DNA of 64,000 nt from Streptomyces sp. SCSIO 30461 (GTDB taxonomy: Bacteria > Actinomycetota > Actinomycetes > Streptomycetales > Streptomycetaceae), in NCBI RefSeq assembly GCF_037023745.1, contig NZ_CP146101.1:7562501-7626500 (forward strand). Reading direction: 5' to 3'. The number at the start of each line of letters is the position of its first letter. Within the stretch, counting starts at the first letter, position 1. The notes beneath the pieces were generated by a model. That model searched no databases, was not told the DNA's origin, and saw only the letters and a list, made by a program, of their open reading frames with translations. The position numbers and the translations under genes are program-made. Below, one piece after another: positions 1-7,713 of the stretch.

Positions 1-366
1 AACCGGGGTGTTCGGCATGACCCGGACGACGGGGGTTCCGGCAGCGAGGCGGCCCTCGATGGTGGCGGTGGTGATACCGGCCGCGGCGCTGATCACCAGG
101 CGGTCGGGGGCGACATGCGGGGCGAGTTCGTCCAGCAGCCGGTCCATGTCCTGGGGCTTGACCGCCAGGATGAGGGTGTCGGCACGCTTGGCCGCTTCGG
201 CGTTGCCGACGACCTCGACTCCATAGCGGTTGCGGAGTTCCTCGGCCCGCTCCGTGCGCCGGGCGGTGACCAGGAGCGCGCCGGTCGGCCAGCCCGACCT
301 GATCATTCCGCTGAGCAGGGCCTCACCGATCTTTCCGGTTCCGAGCACTGCGACGGTCTGGGGCAT
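1..366 (-). CDS. proC: pyrroline-5-carboxylate reductase, N-terminal part (partial)
   Basis: The frame is open from an ATG at 366-364 to the window edge, about 122 codons. The product begins MPQTVAVLGTGKIGEALL, giving the Rossmann motif GTGKIGEA for NAD(P)H. It continues with AVKPQDMDRLLDEL and ISAAAGITTATIE, then VRVMPNTPV, which are hallmarks of ProC. The enzyme reduces 1-pyrroline-5-carboxylate to proline in the cytoplasm, the last step of proline synthesis. The C-terminal dimerisation domain lies outside the window. The gene sits downstream of the ABC exporter genes on the same strand, with an inverted repeat between them (388-424), so it is probably a separate transcription unit. Confidence 0.93.
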   Translation of the reverse strand, partial: MPQTVAVLGTGKIGEALLSGMIRSGWPTGALLVTARRTERAEELRNRYGVEVVGNAEAAKRADTLILAVKPQDMDRLLDELAPHVAPDRLVISAAAGITTATIEGRLAAGTPVVRVMPNTPV

Positions 367-387
367 GCGGGTCACCTCGCCAGAGTG

Positions 388-424
388 GTCCATGTCCGCG
401 GTCCGTTCGTCCGTGGACATGGAC
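388..424 (-). terminator. inverted repeat between ABC permease gene and proC
   Basis: Perfect 10-bp arms GTCCATGTCC (388-397) and GGACATGGAC (415-424) are separated by 17 bases, with no T-run. It lies after the permease stop codon and before the proC start codon, so it may end the exporter transcript or act in the proC leader. The terminator role is inference. Confidence 0.45.
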
Positions 425-483
425 ATCCTTGCACCGTGCAGCTGCCGGGGTCGGCGGTGTCCGATGGGCGGTCCCCCGTGCGG

Positions 484-1323
484 TCATGCCGTGCGGCGAC
501 GGAGGGTGGCCGCGCCGAGAGCGAGCACCAGGAGCGCGCAGCCGCCGACGACTGCGGCGTCACGGATGAAGTCCCCTGTCATGTCGGTGTGGCGGAGTAC
601 CTGGTTCATACCGTCGACCGCGTATGACATCGGCAGCACGTCCGAGAGTCCTTCGAGCACGGGCTGCATGGTGTCGCGAGGTGCGAACAGTCCGCAGAGC
701 AGCAGCTGCGGGAAGACCACGGCCGGCATGAACTGGACCGCCTGGAACTCGGAGGCGGCGAAGGCGGAGACGAAGAGGCCGAGTGCCGTTCCGAGCAGGG
801 CGTCCAGCAGGGCCACGAGCAGCAGCAGCCAGGGCGAGCCCACCACGTCGAGGCCGAGGAACCACAGCGCGAGGCCGGTGGCCAGGGCTGACTGGATGAC
901 GGCGAGTAGTCCGAAGGCCAGTGCGTAGCCGGCGATGAGGTCGCCCTTGGCCAGCGGCATGGCGAGTAGCCGTTCGAGAGTGCCGGAGGTGCGTTCGCGC
1001 AGGGTGGCGATGGAGGTCACCAGGAACATGGTGATCAGCGGGAAGATCCCGAGCAGTGACGCGCCGATGGAGTCGAAGGTGCGCGGGCTGCCGTCGAACA
1101 CGTAGCGCAGCAGGAAGAGCATCACGCAGGGCACGAGAAGCATCAGCGCGATCGAGCGCGGGTCGTGGCGCAGCTGGCGTAGCACGCGGGCCGCGGTGGC
1201 GAGGGTGCGCGAGAGGGAGCGTGCGAGGCGGGAGTGTCCGGGGCCGGTGGCGTCGGGCGCCGGGCGATTCGTGCCCTTCGCCGTGGCGGTGGCGGTGGTC
1301 GCGGGTGACGGGTGGGCGTTCAT
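484..1323 (-). CDS. ABC-2 type multidrug/antibiotic exporter permease
   Basis: The 279-residue membrane protein belongs to the ABC-2 (DrrB-like) permease family. After an Ala/Thr-rich basic N-terminus it carries about six hydrophobic segments, for example ALMLLVPCVMLFLLRYVF, GIFPLITMFLVTSIATL and the final GCALLVLALGAATL. The family motif ATLRERTSGTLERLLAMPL follows the second segment. Its ATG overlaps the stop codon of the upstream ATPase gene by ATGA, so the two are translationally coupled and form a half-transporter pair. The substrate cannot be read from sequence; DrrAB-type pairs usually export drugs or lipids. Confidence 0.9.
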   Translation of the reverse strand: MNAHPSPATTATATAKGTNRPAPDATGPGHSRLARSLSRTLATAARVLRQLRHDPRSIALMLLVPCVMLFLLRYVFDGSPRTFDSIGASLLGIFPLITMFLVTSIATLRERTSGTLERLLAMPLAKGDLIAGYALAFGLLAVIQSALATGLALWFLGLDVVGSPWLLLLVALLDALLGTALGLFVSAFAASEFQAVQFMPAVVFPQLLLCGLFAPRDTMQPVLEGLSDVLPMSYAVDGMNQVLRHTDMTGDFIRDAAVVGGCALLVLALGAATLRRRTA

Positions 1324-2129
1324 CGGGCTGCCTCCTGGAAAGCCTTGGCCGTGTCCACGAGGTGGAGGAAGGCGCCCTCGACGGTCCGGGTGTCATGGCG
1401 GTGGCGCAGGGCTTCGGGTGTGTCGTCGGCGAGGAGTTCGCCCTCGCGCAGGAGCAGCAGCCGGTGGCAGCGTTCGGCCTCGTCCATGACGTGCGAGGAG
1501 ACCAGGATCGTGGTGCCGCGCTCGCCGGCGATGCGGTGGAAGAGGTCCCACAGGTCCCGGCGCAGTACGGGATCGAGGCCGACGGTGGGCTCGTCCAGTA
1601 CGAGCAGCTCAGGGGTGCCGAGTAGGGCGACGGCGAGCGAGACGCGGTTGCGCTGGCCTCCGGAGAGGTTTCCGGCGAGGACATCGGCGTGACCGGTGAG
1701 GTCGACGTCGGCGATGGCCTGGGTGACATGGGTGCGGCGGCGTTCGGCGGCCGTGCGGCCGGGGTCGAGGATCGCGACGAAGTACTCCAGGTTCTGGCGA
1801 ACGGTCAGATCGTCGTAGACGGAGGGCGCCTGGGTGACGTAGCCGATGCGGGAGCGGAGCGAGACGTCGCCTGCGGGCCGGCCGAGGACCCGGAGGGTGC
1901 CGCCGACCTGGGCCTGGGTGCCGACGATGGCGCGCATGAGGGTCGACTTGCCGCAGCCCGACGGGCCGAGCAGGCCGGTGATCCGGCCGCGCGGCACGTC
2001 GAAGTCGAGCCCTCGGAGCACTTTCCGGGTGCCGCGGATGACGGTGAGGGCGCGGGCGTGGATGGCCGCTCCCTCGGTGTTCTCGGCGTCCTCTGCCTTG
2101 TCAGTCGACCCCGGAGCATTATTCATCAT
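1320..2129 (-). CDS. ABC exporter ATP-binding protein (DrrA-like)
   Basis: The protein is a 269-residue nucleotide-binding subunit partnered with the adjacent permease. It shows Walker A (GPSGCGKST), the Q-loop (GYVTQAP), the signature LSGGQRNRVSLA and Walker B (LLVLDEPTVGLDP), with the switch His in LVSSHVMDEAERC. The frame is open to 2180, but the start chosen is ATG 2129. A promoter TTGACG-N17-CATTAT (2137-2165) ends 7 bases before this ATG, which implies a leaderless mRNA and puts the longer start inside the promoter. A second ATG follows directly. A 19-bp-arm palindrome covers the -10 region and start codon, so this operon is probably repressed by an unlinked dimeric regulator. Confidence 0.92.
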   Translation of the reverse strand: MMNNAPGSTDKAEDAENTEGAAIHARALTVIRGTRKVLRGLDFDVPRGRITGLLGPSGCGKSTLMRAIVGTQAQVGGTLRVLGRPAGDVSLRSRIGYVTQAPSVYDDLTVRQNLEYFVAILDPGRTAAERRRTHVTQAIADVDLTGHADVLAGNLSGGQRNRVSLAVALLGTPELLVLDEPTVGLDPVLRRDLWDLFHRIAGERGTTILVSSHVMDEAERCHRLLLLREGELLADDTPEALRHRHDTRTVEGAFLHLVDTAKAFQEAAR

Positions 2130-2165
2130 GCGATGAATAATGCTCCGGGGTGCCGGGGGCGTCAA
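2109..2165 (-). promoter_or_regulatory. promoter with overlapping operator palindrome for the ABC exporter operon
   Basis: Reading the minus strand, TTGACG (2165-2160), a 17-base spacer and CATTAT (2142-2137) form a vegetative-type promoter, with the ATG at 2129 seven bases further on. A perfect inverted repeat of 19-bp arms with a 4-base centre (2109-2127 and 2132-2150) covers the -10, the presumed transcription start and the first codons. Its core, ATTATTCATC facing GATGAATAAT, is strikingly AT-rich for this genome. The promoter and palindrome are seen directly; repressor binding is inferred. Confidence 0.75.
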
Positions 2166-2194
2166 GGCGTTCGGCGGCACGCGCCGGGCCCGAC

Positions 2195-3322
2195 TCAGGA
2201 CATGCCGGGGACCAGCGGCACCACCCAGGGCCGCTTGGCGGCAAGCCGCAGCGTGCCGACCGTGGAGCGCACGATCCGTTCCTTGACGAGGGCTGCCGGG
2301 GCGCCTTTGAGGAATCGGTCACGCGGGCTGTCGTCCGGGCGGACGAACTGCACCAGCCCGTCATGGCGGCCGAGGCTGACGCACTGCAGCAGGAACCCGA
2401 AATCCAGCGGACGCGGCCGACTGCCGCGGAACTCGGCGATGAGCGAGGTGGCGACGTGCGAGCCCGTGGGGATCGCGGTCGCGCACGCCATGCGCAGTGC
2501 ACCGGCTTTGGGCGAGTGGGCTGCTGCCGCGTCCCCCGCGACATACACCTCCGGGTGGGACAGGGAGCGCAGCACGCCGTCGACCGCGACCCTGCCGGAG
2601 GGGTCGATGGCCAGCCCGGCGGCTGCGGCGAGTTCGCTGTTGGGCGCCATCGCGGCCGTCCACACCACCTCGTCGGCGTCGACGTCGTCGGCATGCGCGA
2701 CCCGGTGACCTTCATGGACGCGCACGCCGCGAGCCGTCAGCACGCCGCGCACATGGTCACGCCCACCTGCTGACAGACCGGGGCCGATCTCGGCGGCCGA
2801 GTGCAGCCGGACACTCCAGCCGGGATGAGCCTCGGCAAGCTCGGTGGCGAGCTCGATACCGGTGAGTCCGCCGCCGACGACCGCGAGTGAGCCGGGACCG
2901 TCCAGCAGCCGCTTGTGCAGTGCTTCCGCCGACTCCGGGGTGTGGACACGCCCGCCGATGTCCGCGGGCGCCGCTGACGTACGGCTGCCCAGTGCGTAGA
3001 CCAGCCGGTCATACGGGACACGGTGACCGTCGTCGGTGGTCACCGCGCGTGCGGCGAGGTCGATGGCGATCGCACGGGCCGGGATGTGCCGGATGCCGGT
3101 GGAGTGCAGGAACCCGGCGAGCGAGTGCGTGGCGTCGGGGCGGCCGGCGGCGAGCTCGTGCTCGCGGATGCGCTCGCTGAAGCGGTCGCTGGGGTCGACC
3201 AGGGTGACATGGGCGTGCGGGGCGAGCCGCAGTGCGGCCATCAGCCCCGCGTAGCCCGCCCCGATCACCAGAACCCGCGGCGCGTTCTCGTTCGCGATCT
3301 TGTTCTTCTTCTTCGTCGTCAT
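2195..3322 (-). CDS. FAD-dependent NAD(P)H oxidoreductase (NDH-2/pyridine nucleotide-disulphide family)
   Basis: The protein has 375 residues. The N-terminal FAD motif VLVIGAGYAGLMAALRL and a second Rossmann motif, LAVVGGGLTGIELATELAE, for NAD(P)H are clear. The third FAD contact, VYVAGDAAA, follows. There is no obvious C-terminal membrane anchor, so respiratory NDH-2 activity is uncertain. The start is set at ATG 3322 because an ECF41-type promoter, TGTCACA-N16-CGTC (3357-3331), lies just upstream. The other in-frame ATG, at 3358, sits inside the -35 element. The gene is therefore the predicted target of the sigma factor encoded immediately upstream. Confidence 0.87.
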   Translation of the reverse strand: MTTKKKNKIANENAPRVLVIGAGYAGLMAALRLAPHAHVTLVDPSDRFSERIREHELAAGRPDATHSLAGFLHSTGIRHIPARAIAIDLAARAVTTDDGHRVPYDRLVYALGSRTSAAPADIGGRVHTPESAEALHKRLLDGPGSLAVVGGGLTGIELATELAEAHPGWSVRLHSAAEIGPGLSAGGRDHVRGVLTARGVRVHEGHRVAHADDVDADEVVWTAAMAPNSELAAAAGLAIDPSGRVAVDGVLRSLSHPEVYVAGDAAAAHSPKAGALRMACATAIPTGSHVATSLIAEFRGSRPRPLDFGFLLQCVSLGRHDGLVQFVRPDDSPRDRFLKGAPAALVKERIVRSTVGTLRLAAKRPWVVPLVPGMS

Positions 3323-3330
3323 ACAAGGGG

Positions 3331-3357
3331 GACGACGCGGGTCCGGGAAGTGTGACA
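3331..3357 (-). promoter_or_regulatory. ECF41-type promoter of the oxidoreductase gene
   Basis: Minus strand TGTCACA (3357-3351), exactly 16 bases, then CGTC (3334-3331). This matches the published ECF41 consensus, and the ATG lies 8 bases beyond CGTC. The identical arrangement precedes the sigma gene itself. Confidence 0.82.
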
Positions 3358-3370
3358 CTCCCCCGGGCTG

Positions 3371-4237
3371 CTACTCCGACGCCAGGTGTCGCAGCTTGTC
3401 GGGGTTGAGGACGGCGTCGACCTCGGTGATCCGCCCGTCGAGCACCGTGAACGCGTACACGCCGGTCATTCCGGTCGCCGTGTCGGTGAAGACCAGTCCG
3501 GGAGCGCCGTTCACGTCCCGTACCGTGAACGCCATCGACGCCGGATCGAAGGCGCGCATGAGCCCCTGGGTGAAGCGAGCGACCTTCACCCGGCCCAGCA
3601 CCGGCACCCTGGCCGCGCTGACCTTTCCGCCACCGTCCGAACGCCAGACCACATCCGGGTCGAGGATCTCCAGCAGGCCTTCGAAGTCGCCACCCAGCAC
3701 CGCCGTGAGGAAGGCGTCCACGGCGCGCCTGTGCTCGACGCGGTCGACCGAGCGGCGCGGCGCCTCGGCCCGCACCCGGCGGCGGGCCCGTGAGGCGAGC
3801 TGGCGTACGGAGTCGGGTGTACGGCCGACCGTCTCGGCGATCTCCGTGAAGGGCACGGCGAACACGTCATGGAGGATGAACGCCGTGCGCTCGGCCGGAG
3901 TCAGCCGCTCCAGGACGGTGAGCAGCGCCATCCCGACCGACTCGTCCAGAGTCACCCGGTCCTCGGGCCCTGATTCGGTGACCACAGGTTCGGGCAGCCA
4001 GGGGCCGACGTAGGCCTCACGGCGTGCCCGGGCCGAGCCGAGTTGGTCGTAGCAGATCCTGCTGACGACGGTGGTCAGATACGCCCGTGGGTCCCGGGCT
4101 TCCCCATCGGGCAGGCGCTGCCAGCGCAGCCAGGACTCCTGTACGGCGTCGTCGGCGTCCGCGACCGACCCGGTGATGCGGTAGGCGATGCCCCACAGGC
4201 GGTCGCGCTGCTCCTCGAAGAGTGCGAGCTCTGCCAT
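3371..4237 (-). CDS. sigJ: ECF41-family RNA polymerase sigma factor SigJ with C-terminal SnoaL-like domain
   Basis: The protein has 288 residues. Region 2 (about 5-75, with DADDAVQESWLRW) and region 4 (about 110-165, with the helix-turn-helix FTEIAETVGRTPDSVRQLASR) are followed by a SnoaL/NTF2-like domain (about 175-288). All three ECF41 signatures are present: WLPEP in the linker, DGGGK early in the SnoaL domain and NPDKL near the C-terminus. In this group the fused domain replaces a separate anti-sigma factor. ATG 4237 has the ribosome site GGAGGGAAGG. The gene is preceded by an ECF41 promoter (autoregulation) and followed by an oxidoreductase, the usual partner type for ECF41. Confidence 0.93.
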   Translation of the reverse strand: MAELALFEEQRDRLWGIAYRITGSVADADDAVQESWLRWQRLPDGEARDPRAYLTTVVSRICYDQLGSARARREAYVGPWLPEPVVTESGPEDRVTLDESVGMALLTVLERLTPAERTAFILHDVFAVPFTEIAETVGRTPDSVRQLASRARRRVRAEAPRRSVDRVEHRRAVDAFLTAVLGGDFEGLLEILDPDVVWRSDGGGKVSAARVPVLGRVKVARFTQGLMRAFDPASMAFTVRDVNGAPGLVFTDTATGMTGVYAFTVLDGRITEVDAVLNPDKLRHLASE

Positions 4238-4279
4238 GGTCCGGCCTTCCCTCCTGCGCGTGCGCTATGTCGACAGAGG

Positions 4280-4306
4280 GACGCCGGAGTGCCGAGAAAT
4301 GTGACA
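4280..4306 (-). promoter_or_regulatory. ECF41-type promoter of the sigma factor gene (autoregulatory)
   Basis: Minus strand TGTCACA (4306-4300), a 16-base spacer and CGTC (4283-4280), lying about 45 bases before the sigma factor ATG. Spacing and both hexamer-like elements are identical to the site before the oxidoreductase gene. Confidence 0.82.
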
Positions 4307-4313
4307 TCCGACC

Positions 4314-4868
4314 TCAGCTGCCGGGCTTCGGCTTCCTCTTGCGCCGGGCCGCCGGGTTGCCGGTGCGGCTCACCCTGCGCTTCTCGTACTGTGCGCGTGC
4401 CGTCCCGTACTCGGTGCGGTGCAGCTTCTCCCCGGGAGCCTCGGTGAGGGAGCGGAGGAAGTAGGCGAGCAGCGAGCCGATGAAACCGATCATCTTCAGG
4501 CTGCGCAGCGCCTCGTCCCGCGCGGGGTCCGCAGGGCGCCGGGTGAAGCCCTCCCAGGTCTTGCGGAAGGCGAGGGCGCTGCACACCGCGAACGTGACGA
4601 CGAGGAGCAGGTTGACGAAGCCGCCCATGTCGCCCGCCGCCAGGCTCTGGTAGGCGAAGCGCAGGACGAGGCAGCCGGCGGTAGCCGCCGCCAGCGAACC
4701 GGCGGCGACGGCGACCCGGCGCATCGTGTAGCCGCCGTCGTGGGCGACCCAGGTGGTGCCGAAGAAGCGAATCGGCTCGGGCTGCGGGCCGCTGCTCCCA
4801 TCGCCCTCGCCGGTCCGGTCGCCCCCGCGGGTGCCACTGCTTCGGTCGTCGTCGTGGTTCTCGCTCAC
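4314..4868 (-). CDS. small integral membrane protein of unknown function
   Basis: The protein has 184 residues. A hydrophilic acidic/Gly-rich N-terminus (about 1-50) precedes hydrophobic stretches VAVAAGSLAAATAGCLVLRFAY, VNLLLVVTFAVCSALAF and MIGFIGSLLAYFLRSL. A highly basic tail ends AARRKRKPKPGS. The layout of three or four membrane segments with both ends charged suggests a small inner-membrane protein. I recognise no catalytic motif. It ends 8 bases before the sigma factor promoter, so it is probably expressed separately from the sigJ unit. Confidence 0.72.
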   Translation of the reverse strand: MSENHDDDRSSGTRGGDRTGEGDGSSGPQPEPIRFFGTTWVAHDGGYTMRRVAVAAGSLAAATAGCLVLRFAYQSLAAGDMGGFVNLLLVVTFAVCSALAFRKTWEGFTRRPADPARDEALRSLKMIGFIGSLLAYFLRSLTEAPGEKLHRTEYGTARAQYEKRRVSRTGNPAARRKRKPKPGS

Positions 4869-4916
4869 GAGATCGATTATCTCCGGTGCGAGCGAAGGAA
4901 CGCCGGGGGCGAGGCG

Positions 4917-5225
4917 TCAGGTGCAGCGGCTCGCCACATATCCGTCGCTGCCCGTGTTCACGTAGGCGTCGGAGACGAACTCGCCGTTGGCGATGTTGTC
5001 CCAGAGGTTCGAGGTCCCGTACGGGCCGGTCACCCGCTCGCCGGGCTTCTGGCAGTTGATCGGAACCTGGGAGCCGTACGGCAGCACCCTGAGGATCTGG
5101 TAACGCGTGCCAGGCCCGCTGCGAACATTCAGGCGGTAGCCCGGGGCGACCGGGTACCGAGGGACGGCGTACGACGCAGCGGCCCCCTCGTTTCGTTCGG
5201 CACCTTCGGTCTCCTCGACAGCCAT
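4917..5225 (-). CDS. small SH3b-like domain protein
   Basis: The protein has 102 residues. The central part, LNVRSGPGTRYQILRVLPYG, is a typical bacterial SH3 (SH3b) start. It is followed by GERVTGPYGTSNLWDNIANGEFVSDAYVNTGSDGYVA. Two cysteines (in INCQK and the terminal SRCT) could form a disulphide. The frame is open to 5273, but ATG 5225 has GGGGGAGG six bases upstream and is preferred. No signal peptide is visible, which is odd for an SH3b protein normally met at the cell wall; non-classical export or an intracellular role are both possible. Confidence 0.75.
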   Translation of the reverse strand: MAVEETEGAERNEGAAASYAVPRYPVAPGYRLNVRSGPGTRYQILRVLPYGSQVPINCQKPGERVTGPYGTSNLWDNIANGEFVSDAYVNTGSDGYVASRCT

Positions 5226-5384
5226 GACCGGCCTCCCCCACTTGATCCGGCACTGGCCGGCATCTGCTGACAATGGCTCAAAATGCGTGCGCCGCGCAGG
5301 CTAGCAAGCCGCCTCGGTCTCGCACGAACCATCGACTAGGCTCCGTGCGTCGCGCGTGCGCAACGACGAACACGGGGGTGGGCG

Positions 5385-7598
5385 ATGCCACCGCTGCGCA
5401 GCACCGGGCCGAATCCGGAAGCGGAACGGCCGACCGGGCCGGAGCAGCCGGAAGACGCCGGGCAGTACCGGCTCGGGGACTGTCTCGGCTCGGGCGGCAT
5501 GGGTGTCGTACACCTGGCCACATCCGCGTCGGGGCTGCGCCTCGCCATCAAGGTCGTCCATACCGAGCACGCCTCGGATCCCGAGTTCAGGGCGCGTTTT
5601 CGGCAGGAAGTGGCCGCGGCTCGGCGGGTCAGCGGTGCTTTCACCGCGCCGGTCGTGGACGCCGATCCGGATGCGCCGAGGCCCTGGATGGCCACGCTGT
5701 TCATCGAAGGCCCGACCCTCGCCGAGCGCGTCAAGCGGAACGGTCCGCTGGGGCTCGGAGAGCTGGGCAGGCTCGGCGCAGGACTGGCCGAGGCCCTGCG
5801 GGACATCCATCGCGCGGGTGTCGTGCACCGCGATCTCAAGCCCAGCAATGTGCTGCTCGCCGCCGACGGGCCGAAAGTCATCGACTTCGGGATCTCGCGC
5901 CCGTCGGACAGCGATCTCCGGACCGAGACGGGGAAGTTGATCGGCACCCCGCCGTTCATGGCTCCCGAGCAGTTCCAGCGCCCTCGCGACGTCGGTCCCG
6001 CCGCCGATGTGTTCGCGCTCGGGGCGGTCCTGGTGCATGCGGCGACCGGACGCGGGCCCTTCGGGTCGGACAGCCCGTACATCGTGGCGTACCAGGTGGT
6101 GCACAACGAACCGGATCTGGCGGGGGTGCCCACCGAACTCGTACCACTGCTGACGCGCTGTCTCGCCAAGGAGCCCGAGAACAGGCCCACTCCAGGTGAG
6201 GTGATGGCAGAACTTCGATCACCGGTCGGCGAGGTCGACACCGCCTTCCTTTCGCGGGTGGCAGCGGATCTGCCGGACCGGCCGGACCCTGAACCGGAAG
6301 CCTGCGCCGGCCCCGCACCGCGGAGCACCACGCGGCTGCGGTTGCGGCTGCGCTACGCCGTCGTGGGCCTCGCCGCCGCCGGTCTGCTCACCGCCGCCTA
6401 CACGGGTATCCGCGCAACCGGTTCGGACCCCGTTCAGGCCTCGTCCGGGGGCGCCGAGCCCGACACCGGTAAGACCGCCACCGCACCCTGGCGGAGCAGC
6501 TTCGCATCCGGCAACACGGCAACGGCCGGGGACGGAGGCGGGGGTTCACGGGCCACTCCCGCGTGTGTCTCCGACGGCACCGGCCTGTACTGCTCGGCAC
6601 CGGGGGTCATGGCCGCGCGGCTGTCGATGGCGGGCGGCACGCGGCTCTGGTCGCGCCAGGCGCCTGTCGGCGCCGGCACCACCGACCGGGCGCCCTTGCT
6701 GTCGGACGGGCTGCTGTACGTCTCCACGAACGGGGGCAGACGACTCGATGTCCTGGACCCGGAGACCGGCGCCACCCGCTGGGGCCGGGATCTCGGCGCG
6801 TACGCGCCGGTTGCCTTCAGCGGGGGGATCATATTGCTGATGGGGCCGGACGGGAACGTGCGGGCGCTCGACGGTGCATCGGGCAGGGAGCGCTGGCGGG
6901 CGCGGCGCGGCGGGCCTGGTACACAGTGGATGTCCGCTCCGGAAGGCTCACGAAGCTCCGGGACGCCCGGGGAGATCTTCGCCGTCACACCGGAACCCGA
7001 GGGCCGGAGCACGCTCGTCCGGGTCGTGGCAGTGGACAGCGGTGAAGTGCGCTGGGAGAAGCAGCTCAAGGGCACGCTGAAGCCCGTGGCGGTGGACGCT
7101 CCGGGTACGGGCGGGAGTCAGGGCTCGCTGCTGCTCACGGAGGATGACGACGGCTTCACGAGCGCGCTCGTCCGTCTCGACTCCCCATCGCGCCAGGCGC
7201 GGCGTGTCCCGCTGCCGCTACGGGTCGACCAGGCCCAGGTGGCGTCCTCGGGCGGGACTGCCTACGTCGTGGGCGCGGGGGGCGCGCTGATGGCCCTGGA
7301 CACAACGGCGGAACGCGGTGAAGCCGAGCGGTGGCGGCTGGAGACCTACCTGACCCGGTCGTCGCAGCCGACGGTCCACGAAGGCCGGGTCTATGTGAGC
7401 GGCGCCGACGGGCGACTGCTGGCGGTCGACGCCGAGCGGGGTGCCCTGCTCGGCCAGACCAGACCCCGGATACCCGCAGCGAGTGCGACCGTCGCCTCGT
7501 CGCTGCCCGCGCCCGTGGCCGTGGACGGCAGGGTCTTCGCCGGTGCCCCCGACGGCTCGGTGTTCGCCGTACCCGCTGCTGACCCCGCGCGCTGGTGA
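5385..7598 (+). CDS. membrane serine/threonine protein kinase with PQQ-type beta-propeller sensor domain
   Basis: The protein has 737 residues. The kinase domain (about 28-290) shows the glycine loop LGSGGMGVVHLA, Lys56 in LAIKVV, the catalytic loop VVHRDLKPSN (Asp150), DFG at 167-169 and the activation segment ending GTPPFMAPEQF. A single membrane helix (about 330-350, AVVGLAAAGLLTAAY) follows a basic stretch. The extracellular half contains PQQ-like propeller repeats, for example LYVSTNGGRRLDVLDPETGATRW and YVSGADGRLLAVDAERG. It is a typical Streptomyces PknB-like receptor kinase; the ligand is unknown. The gene stands alone and ends within a strong hairpin. Confidence 0.93.
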   Translation: MPPLRSTGPNPEAERPTGPEQPEDAGQYRLGDCLGSGGMGVVHLATSASGLRLAIKVVHTEHASDPEFRARFRQEVAAARRVSGAFTAPVVDADPDAPRPWMATLFIEGPTLAERVKRNGPLGLGELGRLGAGLAEALRDIHRAGVVHRDLKPSNVLLAADGPKVIDFGISRPSDSDLRTETGKLIGTPPFMAPEQFQRPRDVGPAADVFALGAVLVHAATGRGPFGSDSPYIVAYQVVHNEPDLAGVPTELVPLLTRCLAKEPENRPTPGEVMAELRSPVGEVDTAFLSRVAADLPDRPDPEPEACAGPAPRSTTRLRLRLRYAVVGLAAAGLLTAAYTGIRATGSDPVQASSGGAEPDTGKTATAPWRSSFASGNTATAGDGGGGSRATPACVSDGTGLYCSAPGVMAARLSMAGGTRLWSRQAPVGAGTTDRAPLLSDGLLYVSTNGGRRLDVLDPETGATRWGRDLGAYAPVAFSGGIILLMGPDGNVRALDGASGRERWRARRGGPGTQWMSAPEGSRSSGTPGEIFAVTPEPEGRSTLVRVVAVDSGEVRWEKQLKGTLKPVAVDAPGTGGSQGSLLLTEDDDGFTSALVRLDSPSRQARRVPLPLRVDQAQVASSGGTAYVVGAGGALMALDTTAERGEAERWRLETYLTRSSQPTVHEGRVYVSGADGRLLAVDAERGALLGQTRPRIPAASATVASSLPAPVAVDGRVFAGAPDGSVFAVPAADPARW

Positions 7599-7637
7599 CC
7601 GGCTTCGCGGTACGCGTGCACCCGCGAAGCCGGTCAC
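7595..7637 (+). terminator. hairpin terminator of the kinase gene
   Basis: Perfect 16-bp arms GTGACCGGCTTCGCGG (7595-7610) and its complement (7622-7637), with an 11-base loop. The left arm contains the kinase stop codon. A third partial copy, GCGAAGCCGGTCA, follows at about 7643-7655. There is no T-run, which is usual in Streptomyces. Confidence 0.7.
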
Positions 7638-7713
7638 CCCGCGCGAAGCCGGTCAGTCAGGACGGGCAGGCAGGCAGGGGCGGCTCAGCCCTGACCGGAA
7701 AGCAAGGGGCAGC

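Noticed and set aside
3323..3358. Longer start of the FAD oxidoreductase at ATG 3358
   Set aside because: That ATG lies in the -35 element of the ECF41 promoter, upstream of the predicted transcript.
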